The translations under genes and the position numbers were made by a program. From assembly GCF_964340395.1 (NCBI RefSeq), contig NC_135556.1, positions 2,095,001-2,142,500 of the forward strand: a DNA stretch of 47,500 bases. The letters run 5' to 3'. The notes under the pieces were generated by a model that saw only the letters and a program-made list of their open reading frames with translations, was not told where the DNA came from and did no database searches. Positions 38,181-47,500 of this stretch are shown piece after piece (positions within the stretch are counted from its first letter, which is position 1; each line of letters starts with the position of its first letter). Source of the DNA: Glandiceps talaboti. Its lineage: Eukaryota > Hemichordata > Enteropneusta > Spengelidae.

Positions 38181-41100
38181 CTACGCCGTAGTGTCGGGTT
38201 TGACCATGTAGTGGTGTCCGGTTTGACCATGTAGTGGTGTCAGGTTTGTCCATGTAGTAATGTCAGGTTTGACCATTTAGTAGTGTCAGGTTTCAACATG
38301 TAGTGGTGTCAGGTTTGACCATGTAGTGGTGTCAGGTTTGACCATGTAGTGGTGTCAGGTTTGACTATGTAATACTGTCATGGTTGACCATGTAGTGGTG
38401 TCAGGTTTGACCATGTAGTGGTGTCAGGTTTGACCATGTAGTGGTGTCAGGTTTGACCATGTAATACTGTCAGGGTTGACCATGTAGTGGTGCCAGGTTT
38501 GACCATGTAGTGGTGTCAGGTTTGACCATGTAGTGGTGTCAGGTTTGACCATGTAGTGGTGTTAGGTTTGAACATGTAGTGGTGTCAGGTTTGAACATGT
38601 AGTGGTGTCAGGTTTGACTATGTAATAATGTCAGGTTTGACCATGTAGTGGTGTCAGGTTTGACCATGTAGTGGTGTCAGGTTTGAACATGTAGTGGTGT
38701 CAGGTTTGACCATGTAGTGGTGTAAGGTTTGACTATGTAATAATGTCAGGTTTGACCATGTAGTGGTGTCAGGTTTGACCATGTAGTGGTGTCAGGTTTG
38801 AACATGTAGTGGTGTCAGGTTTGACCATGTAGTGGTGTCAGGTTTGACCATGTAGTGGTGTCAGGTTCGACCATGTAGTGGTGTCAAGTTTGAACATGTA
38901 GTGGTGTCTGGTCTGACTATGTAGTAATGTCAGGTTTGACCATGTAATAATGTCAGGTTTGACCATGTAGTGGTGTCAGGTTTGAACATGTAGTGGTGTC
39001 AGGTTTGACCATGTAGTGTGTCAGGTTTGACCATGTAGTGGTGTCAGGTTTGACCATGTAATAATGTCAGGTTTGACCATGTAGTGGTGTCAGGTTTGAC
39101 CATGTAGTGGTGTCAGGTTTGACCATGTAGTGGTGTCAGGTTTTAACATGTAGTAATGTCAGGTTTGACCATGTAGTGGTGTCAGGTTTCACTATGTAGT
39201 GGTGTCAGGTTTGACTATGTAGTGGTGTCAGGTTTGACCATGTAGTGGTGTCAGGTTTGATTATGTAGTGGTGTCAGGTTTGACCATGTAGTGGTGTCAG
39301 GTTTGACCATGTAGTGGTGTCAGGTTTTAACATGTAGTAATGTCAGGTTTGACCATGTAGTGGTGTCAGGTTTCACTATGTAGTGGTGTCAGGTTTGACC
39401 ATGTAGTGGTGTCAGGTTTGACCATGTAGTGGTGTTAGGTTTGAACATGTAGTGGTGTCAGGTTTGAACATGTAGTGGTGTCAGGTTTGACTATGTAATA
39501 ATGTCAGGTTTGACCATGTAGTGGTGTCAGGTTTGACCATGTAGTGGTGTCAGGTTTGAACATGTAGTGGTGTCAGGTTTGACCATGTAGTGGTGTAAGG
39601 TTTGACTATGTAATAATGTCAGGTTTGACCATGTAGTGGTGTCAGGTTTGACCATGTAGTGGTGTCAGGTTTGAACATGTAGTGGTGTCAGGTTTGACCA
39701 TGTAGTGGTGTCAGGTTTGACCATGTAGTGGTGTCAGGTTCGACCATGTAGTGGTGTCAAGTTTGAACATGTAGTGGTGTCTGGTCTGACTATGTAGTAA
39801 TGTCAGGTTTGACCATGTAATAATGTCAGGTTTGACCATGTAGTGGTGTCAGGTTTGAACATGTAGTGGTGTCAGGTTTGTCCATGTAGTAATGTCAGGT
39901 TTGACCATTTAGTAGTGTCAGGTTTCAACATGTAGTGGTGTCAGGTTTGACCATGTAGTGGTGTCAGGTTTGACCATGTAGTGGTGTCAGGTTTGACTAT
40001 GTAATACTGTCATGGTTGACCATGTAGTGGTGTCAGGTTTGACCATGTAGTGGTGTCAGGTTTGAACATGTAGTGGTGTCAGGTTTGACCATGTAGTGGT
40101 GTCAGGTTTGACCATGTAGTGGTGTCAGGTTTGACCATGTAGTGGTGCCAGGTTTGACCATGTAGTGGTGTCAGGTTTGACCATGTAGTGGTGTCAGGTT
40201 TGACCATGTAGTGGTGTCAGGTTTGACCATGTAATGGTGTCAGGTTCGACCATGTAGTGGTGTCAGGTTTGACCATGTAGTGGTGTCAGGTTTGACTATG
40301 TAGTGGTGTCAGGTTTGACCATGTAGTGGTGTCAGGTTTGACCATGTAATGGTATCAGGTTTGACCATGTAATAATGTCAGGTTTGACCATGTAGTAGTG
40401 TCAGGTTTGAACATGTAATAGTGTCAGGTTTGACCATGTAGTGGTGTCAGGTTTGACTACGCCGTAGTGTCGGGTTTGACCATGTAGTGGTGTCCGGTTT
40501 GACCATGTAGTGGTGTCAGGTTTGTCCATGTAGTAATGTCAGGTTTGACCACTTAGTAGTGTCAGGTTTCAACATGTAGTGGTGTCAGGTTTGACCATGT
40601 AGTGGTGTCAGGTTTGACCATGTAGTGGTGTCAGGTTTGACTATGTAATACTGTCATGGTTGACCATGTAGTGGTGTCAGGTTTGACCATGTAGTGGTGT
40701 CAGGTTTGACCATGTAGTGGTGTCAGGTTTGACCATGTAATACTGTCAGGGTTGACCATGTAGTGGTGCCAGGTTTGACCATGTAGTGGTGTCAGGTTTG
40801 ACCATGTAGTGGTGTCAGGTTTGACCATGTAGTGGTGTTAGGTTTGAACATGTAGTGGTGTCAGGTTTGAACATGTAGTGGTGTCAGGTTTGACTATGTA
40901 ATAATGTCAGGTTTGACCATGTAGTGGTGTCAGGTTTGACCATGTAGTGGTGTCAGGTTTGAACATGTAGTGGTGTCAGGTTTGACCATGTAGTGGTGTA
41001 AGGTTTGACTATGTAATAATGTCAGGTTTGACCATGTAGTGGTGTCAGGTTTGACCATGTAGTGGTGTCAGGTTTGAACATGTAGTGGTGTCAGGTTTGA

Positions 41101-44100
41101 CCATGTAGTGGTGTCAGGTTTGACCATGTAGTGGTGTCAGGTTCGACCATGTAGTGGTGTCAAGTTTGAACATGTAGTGGTGTCTGGTCTGACTATGTAG
41201 TAATGTCAGGTTTGACCATGTAATAATGTCAGGTTTGACCATGTAGTGGTGTCAGGTTTGAACATGTAGTGGTGTCAGGTTTGACCATGTAGTGTGTCAG
41301 GTTTGACCATGTAGTGGTGTCAGGTTTGACCATGTAATAATGTCAGGTTTGACCATGTAGTGGTGTCAGGTTTGACCATGTAGTGGTGTCAGGTTTGACC
41401 ATGTAGTGGTGTCAGGTTTTAACATGTAGTAATGTCAGGTTTGACCATGTAGTGGTGTCAGGTTTCACTATGTAGTGGTGTCAGGTTTGACTATGTAGTG
41501 GTGTCAGGTTTGACCATGTAGTGGTGTCAGGTTTGATTATGTAGTGGTGTCAGGTTTGACCATGTAGTGGTGTCAGGTTTGACCATGTAGTGGTGTCAGG
41601 TTTTAACATGTAGTAATGTCAGGTTTGACCATGTAGTGGTGTCAGGTTTCACTATGTAGTGGTGTCAGGTTTGACCATGTAGTGGTGTCAGGTTTGACCA
41701 TGTAGTGGTGTTAGGTTTGAACATGTAGTGGTGTCAGGTTTGAACATGTAGTGGTGTCAGGTTTGACTATGTAATAATGTCAGGTTTGACCATGTAGTGG
41801 TGTCAGGTTTGACCATGTAGTGGTGTCAGGTTTGAACATGTAGTGGTGTCAGGTTTGACCATGTAGTGGTGTAAGGTTTGACTATGTAATAATGTCAGGT
41901 TTGACCATGTAGTGGTGTCAGGTTTGACCATGTAGTGGTGTCAGGTTTGAACATGTAGTGGTGTCAGGTTTGACCATGTAGTGGTGTCAGGTTTGACCAT
42001 GTAGTGGTGTCAGGTTCGACCATGTAGTGGTGTCAAGTTTGAACATGTAGTGGTGTCTGGTCTGACTATGTAGTAATGTCAGGTTTGACCATGTAATAAT
42101 GTCAGGTTTGACCATGTAGTGGTGTCAGGTTTGAACATGTAGTGGTGTCAGGTTTGACCATGTAGTGTGTCAGGTTTGACCATGTAGTGGTGTCAGGTTT
42201 GACCATGTAATAATGTCAGGTTTGACCATGTAGTGGTGTCAGGTTTGACCATGTAGTGGTGTCAGGTTTGACCATGTAGTGGTGTCAGGTTTTAACATGT
42301 AGTAATGTCAGGTTTGACCATGTAGTGGTGTCAGGTTTCACTATGTAGTGGTGTCAGGTTTGACTATGTAGTGGTGTCAGGTTTGACCATGTAGTGGTGT
42401 CAGGTTTGATTATGTAGTGGTGTCAGGTTTGACCATGTAGTGGTGTCAGGTTTGATTATGTAGTGGTGTCAGGTTTGACTATGTAGTGGTGTCTGGTTTG
42501 ACTATGTAGTGGTGTCAAGTTTGAACATGTAATAGTGTCAGGTTTGACCATGTAGTAATGTCAGGTTTGACTATGTAGTTGTGTCAGGTTTGACTATGTA
42601 GTGGTGTCAGGTTTGACCATGTAGTGGTGTCAGGTTTGATTATGTAGTGGTGTCAGGTTTGACTATGTAATAATGTCAGGTTTGACCATGTAGTGGTGTC
42701 AGGTTTGACCATGTAGTGGTGTCAGGTTTGACTATGTAGTGGTGTCAGGTTTGACCATGTAGTGGTGTCAGGTTTGACTATGTAGTGGTGTCAGGTTTGA
42801 CTATGTAATAATGTCAGGTTTGACCATGTAGTGGTGTCAGGTTTGACCATGTAGTGGTGTCAGGTTTGACTATGTAGTGGTGTCACGTTTGACCATGTAG
42901 TGGTGTCAGGTTTGACTATGTAGTGGTGTCAGGTTTGAACATGTAATAGTGTCAGGTTTGAACATGTAGTAATGTCAGGTTTGACTATGTAGTGGTATGT
43001 GTCAGGTTTGACCATGTAGTGGTGTCAGGTTTGACTATGTAATACTGTCAGGGTTGACCATGTAGTGGTGTCAGGTTTGACTATGTAGTGGTGTCAGGTT
43101 TGAACATGTAGTAATGTCAGGTTTGACTATGTAGTGGTGTCAGGTTTGACCATGTAGTGGTGTCAGGTTTGACCATGTAGTGGTGTCAGGTTTGACTATG
43201 TAATACTGTCAGGGTTGACCATGTAGTGGTGTCAGGTTTGACCATGTAGTGGTGTCAGGTTTTAACATGTAGTAATGTAAGGTTTGACCATGTAGTGGTG
43301 TCAGGTTTGACTATGTAGTGGTGTCAGGTTTGACTATGTAGTGGTGTCAGGTTTGACTATGTAGTGGTGTCAGGTTTGACCATGTAGTGGTGTCAGGTTT
43401 GACCATGTAGTGGTGTCAGGTCTGACTATGTAGTTGTGTGAGGTTTGACTATGTAATAGTGTCAGGTTTGACCATGTAATAATGTCAGCTTTGACCATGT
43501 AGTGGTGTCAGGTTTGAACATGTAGTGGTGTCAGGTTTGACTATGTAATAATGTCAGGTTTGACCATGTAATAATGTCAGGTTTGACCATGTAGTGGTGT
43601 CAGGTTTGACCATGTAGTGGTGTCAGGTTTGAACATGTAGTGGTGTCAGGTTTGACTATGTAATAATGTCAGGTTTGACCATGTAGTGGTGTCAGGTTTG
43701 ACCATGTAGTGGTGTCAGGTTTGACCATGTAATACTGTCATGGTTGACCATGTAGTGGTGTCAGGTTTGACCATGTAGTGGTGTCAGGTTTGACCATGCA
43801 GTGGTGTCAGGTTTGAACATGTAGTGGTGTCAGGTTTGACCATGTAGTGGTGTCAGGTTTGACCATGTAATACTGTCAGGGTTGACCATGTAGTGGTGCC
43901 AGGTTTGACCATGTAGTGGTGTCAGGTTTGACCATGTAGTGGTGTTAGGTTTGAACATGTAGTGGTGTCAGGTTTGAACATGTAGTGGTGTTAGGTTTGA
44001 CTATGTAATAGTGTCAGGTTTGACCATGTAGTGGTGTCAGGTTTGACCATGTAGTAGTGTCAGGTTTGACTATGTAATAATGTCAGGGTTGACCATGTAG

Positions 44101-47100
44101 TGGTGTCAGGTTTGAACATGTAGTGGTGTAAGGTTTGACTATGTAATAGTGTCAGGTTTGACCATGTAGTGGTGTCAGGTTTGAACATGTAGTGGTGTCA
44201 GGTTTGACCATGTAGTGGTGTCAGGTTTGACCATGTAATAATGTCAGGTTTGACCATGTAGTGGTGTCAGGTTTGACCATGTAATAATGTCAGGTTTGAC
44301 CATGTAGTGGTGTCAGATTTGACCATGTAATAATGTCAGGTTTGACCATGTAGTGGTGTCAGGTTTGACCATGTAGTGGTGTCAGGTTTGAACATGTAGT
44401 GGTGTCAGGTTTGACCATGTAGTGGTGTCAGGTTTGATCATGTAGTGGTGTCAGGTTTGACCATGTAGTGGTGTCAGGTTTGAGCATGTAATACTGTCAG
44501 GGTTGACCATGTAGTGGTGTCAGGTTTGACCATGTAGTGGTGTCAGGTTTGACCATGTAGTGGTGTCAGGTTTGAACATGTAGTGGTGTCAGGTTTGACC
44601 ATGTAGTGGTGTCAGGTTTGACCATGTAGTGGTGTTAGGTTTGAACATGTAGTGGTGTCAGGTTTGACCATGTAGTGGTGTCAGGTTTGTCCATGTAGTA
44701 ATGTCAGGTTTGACTATGTAGTGGTGTCAGGTTTGACCATGTAGTGGTGTCAGGTTTGTCCATGTAGTAATGTCAGGTTTGACCATGTAGTGGTGTCAGG
44801 TTTGACCATGTAGTGGTGTCAGGTTTGAACATGTAATAGTGTCAGGTTTGACCATGTAGTGGTGTCAGGTTTGACTATGTAGTAATGTCAGGTTTGACCA
44901 TGTAGTGGTGTCAGGTTTGACCATGTAGTGGTGTCAGGTTTGACCATGTAGTGGTGTCAGGTTTGACCATGTAATGGTGTCAGGTTCGACCATGTAGTGG
45001 TGTCAGGTTTGACCATGTAGTGGTGTCAGGTTTGACTATGTAGTGGTGTCAGGTTTGACCATGTAGTGGTGTCAGGTTTGACCATGTAATGGTATCAGGT
45101 TTGACTATGTAGTGGTGTCAGGTTTGACCATGTAGTGGTGTCAGGTTTGACCATGTAATGGTATCAGGTTTGACCATGTAATAATGTCAGGTTTGACCAT
45201 GTAGTAGTGTCAGGTTTGAACATGTAATAGTGTCAGGTTTGACCATGTAGTGGTGTCAGGTTTGACTACGCCGTAGTGTCGGGTTTGACCATGTAGTGGT
45301 GTCCGGTTTGACCATGTAGTGGTGTCAGGTTTGACCATGTAGTGGTGTCAGGTTTGACCATGTAGTGGTGTCAGGTTTCAACATGTAGTGGTGTCAGGTT
45401 TGACCATGTAGTGGTGTCAGTTTTGACTATGTAGTGGTGTCAGGTTTGACTATGTAATACTGTCATGGTTGACCATGTAGTGGTGTCAGGTTTGACCATG
45501 TAATACTGTCAGGGTTGACCATGTAGTGGTGTCAGGTTTGACTATGTAGTGGTGTCAGGTTTGACTATGTAATAGTGTCAGGTTTGACTATGTAGTGGTG
45601 TCAGGTTTTAACATGTAGTAATGTCAGGTTTGACCATGTAGTAATGTCAGGTTTGACTATGTAGTTGTGTCAGGTTTGACTATGTAGTGGTGTCAGGTTT
45701 GACCATGTAGTGGTGTCAGGTTTGATTATGTAGTGGTGTCAGGTTTGACCATGTAGTGGTGTCAGGTTTGATTATGTAGTGGTGTCAGGTTTGACTATGT
45801 AGTGGTGTCAGGTTTGACCATGTAATAATGTCAGGTTTGACCATGTAGTGGTGTCAGGTTTGAACATGTACTGGTGTCAGGTTTGACTATGTAGTAATGT
45901 CAGGTTTGACCATGTAGTGGTGTCAGGTTTGATTATGTAGTGGTGTCAGGTTTGACCATGTAGTGGTGTCAGGTTTGACTATGTAGTGGTGTCAGGTTTG
46001 ACTATGTAATAGTGTCAGGTTTGAACATGTAGTAATGTCAGGTTTGACTATGTAGTGGTGTCAGGTTTGACCATGTAATAATGTCAGGTTTGACCATGTA
46101 ATAATGTCAGGTTTGACCATGTAGTGGTGTCAGGTTTGACCATGTAGTGGTGTCAGGTTTGAACATGTAGTGGTGTCAGGTTTGACTATGTAATAATGTC
46201 AGGTTTGACCATGTAGTGGTGTCAGGTTTGACCATGTAGTGGTGTCAGGTTTGACCATGTAATACTGTCATGGTTGACCATGTAGTGGTGTCAGGTTTGA
46301 CCATGTAGTGGTGTCAGGTTTGACCATGTAGTGGTGTCAGGTTTGAACATGTAGTGGTGTCAGGTTTGAACATGTAGTGGTGTTAGGTTTGAACATGTAG
46401 TGGTGTCAGGTTTGAACATGTAGTGGTGTCAGGTTTGACCATGTAGTGGTGTCAGGTTTGAACATGTAGTGGTGTCAAGTTTGAACATGTAGTGGTGTCA
46501 GGTCTGACTATGTAGTAATGTCAGGTTTGACCATGTAATAATGTCAGGTTTGACCATGTAGTGGTGTCAGGTTTGAACATGTAGTGGTGTCAGGTTTGAC
46601 CATGTAGTGGTGTCAGGTTTGACTATGTAGTGGTGTCAGGTTTTAACATGTAGTAATGTCAGGTTTGACCATGTAGTGTGTCAGGTTTGACTATGTAGTG
46701 GTGTCAGGTTTGAACATGTAATAGTGTCAGGTTTGACCATGTAGTGGTGTCAGGTTTGACCATGTAGTGGTGTCAGGTTTGACTATGTAATAATGTCAGG
46801 TTTGACCATGTAGTGGTGTCAGGTTTGACCATGTAGTGGTGTCAGGTTTGACTATGTAGTGGTGTCTGGTTTGACCATGTAGTGGTGTCAGGTTTGACTA
46901 TGTAGTGGTGTCAGGTTTGACTATGTAATAATGTCAGGTTTGACCATGTAGTGGTGTCAGGTTTGACCATGTAGTGGTGTCAGGTTTGACTATGTAGTGG
47001 TGTCAGGTTTGACCATGTAGTGGTGTCAGGTTTGACTATGTAGTGGTGTCAGGTTTGAACATGTAATAGTGTCAGGTTTGACCATGTAATGGTATCAGGT

Positions 47101-47265
47101 TTGACTATGTAGTGGTGTCAGGTTTGACCATGTAGTGGTGTCAGGTTTGACCATGTAATGGTATCAGGTTTGACCATGTAATAATGTCAGGTTTGACCAT
47201 GTAGTAGTGTCAGGTTTGAACATGTAATAGTGTCAGGTTTGACCATGTAGTGGTGTCAGGTTTGA
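38180..47265 (+). repeat. Further rearranged higher-order copies (99-, 38-, 209- and 87-unit spacings)
   Basis: ACTACGCC continues at 38180, 40456, 45265 and 47265, spacings of 2,276, 4,809 and 2,000 bases, each a whole number of units after correction for odd-length units inside. The CAAGTTTGAACATG marker lies at 38883, 39756, 41159 and 42032, with an 873-base (38-unit) step occurring twice. The pattern is of partial, shifted duplications of one ancestral block. Confidence 0.75.
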
Positions 47266-47500
47266 CTACGCCGTAGTGTCGGGTTTGACCATGTAGTGGT
47301 GTCCGGTTTGACCATGTAGTGGTGTCAGGTTTGACCATGTAGTGGTGTCAGGTTTGACCATGTAGTGGTGTCAGGTTTCAACATGTAGTGGTGTCAGGTT
47401 TGACCATGTAGTGGTGTCAGGTTTGACCATGTAGTGGTGTCAGGTTTGACTATGTAATACTGTCATGGTTGACCATGTAGTGGTGTCAGGTTTGACTATG

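Larger units (their letters stand above)
20479..47500 (+). repeat. 23-bp minisatellite array, about 1,175 units, continuing past the window
   Basis: The unit is GTCAGGTTTGACCATG followed by a tail TAGTGGT or TAATAAT. Common variants change ACCATG to AACATG, ACTATG or ATTATG. The array is uninterrupted for 27 kb apart from rare length variants: units short by one base (…TAGTGTGTCAGG at about 28203, 34319, 39017, 41292, 42165, 46677), long by four (…GTGGTATGTGTC at 29048, 35147, 42993) or by two (TTTTTGACC at about 37231). The consensus has no CpG, and the + strand is 16/23 G or T. Since 23 is not a multiple of 3 and the + strand unit contains TAG, it cannot encode a long protein. Distinct variant units recur at fixed large spacings, showing higher-order structure. 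Confidence 0.97.

Noticed and set aside
20479-47500. CRISPR-like regular repeats
   Set aside because: The units are directly adjacent with no unique spacers, and the window is clearly eukaryotic.
20479-47500. Telomeric repeat array
   Set aside because: The unit does not contain tandem TTAGGG or a related telomere word.

Overview
This is animal (metazoan) nuclear DNA, probably from a marine invertebrate. The coding signal is one gene split by long GT-AG introns. The rest is A/T-rich and full of microsatellites, dispersed repeats and tandem arrays. There are no bacterial operons, no RNA gene I can recognise and no CRISPR array. I cannot name the species: the exon-intron style and repeat types would fit a hemichordate, mollusc or cephalochordate, and nothing I see decides between them.

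Positions 1-505 are upstream sequence, ending in a probable promoter with an NRF1-like site just before the start codon. Positions 506-14090 hold one four-exon gene on the + strand: exons 506-629, 4758-5162, 10388-10513 and 13678-14090, joined in frame to 355 residues. The product is a type I membrane protein: signal peptide, CUB domain, LDL-receptor class A domain, one membrane span with a cysteine-rich inner edge, and a Pro/Tyr/Gln/Gly-rich tail with a PPxY motif. All three introns are phase 1, so the CUB and LDLa exons are symmetrical modules. A poly(A) signal lies at 14246.

The introns hold most of the mobile DNA. Intron 1 has a 1.2-kb element with inverted ends and TTA flanks, an 87-bp minisatellite followed by a hairpin, and a long (CT)n tract close to the exon 2 acceptor. 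Intron 2 has several copies of a dispersed repeat family that carries its own microsatellite and tandem core, plus a CpG-richer insertion. Intron 3 is mostly a 2.4-kb fold-back element with inverted arms of about 685 bp.

From 14252 to 19000 there are further copies of the dispersed family, microsatellites, a long hairpin and nothing clearly coding. From 19020 to the end is a run of tandem repeats: an AATGACA-rich block (19020-19600), a 30-bp minisatellite (19601-20478), then a 23-bp minisatellite filling 20479-47500, about 27 kb and roughly 1,175 units, which continues past the window. That array has nested higher-order structure, with blocks of 28, 38, 99, 204 and 265 units repeated almost unchanged. 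It is the most striking feature of the window. All similarity statements are by eye; no search or alignment was run.
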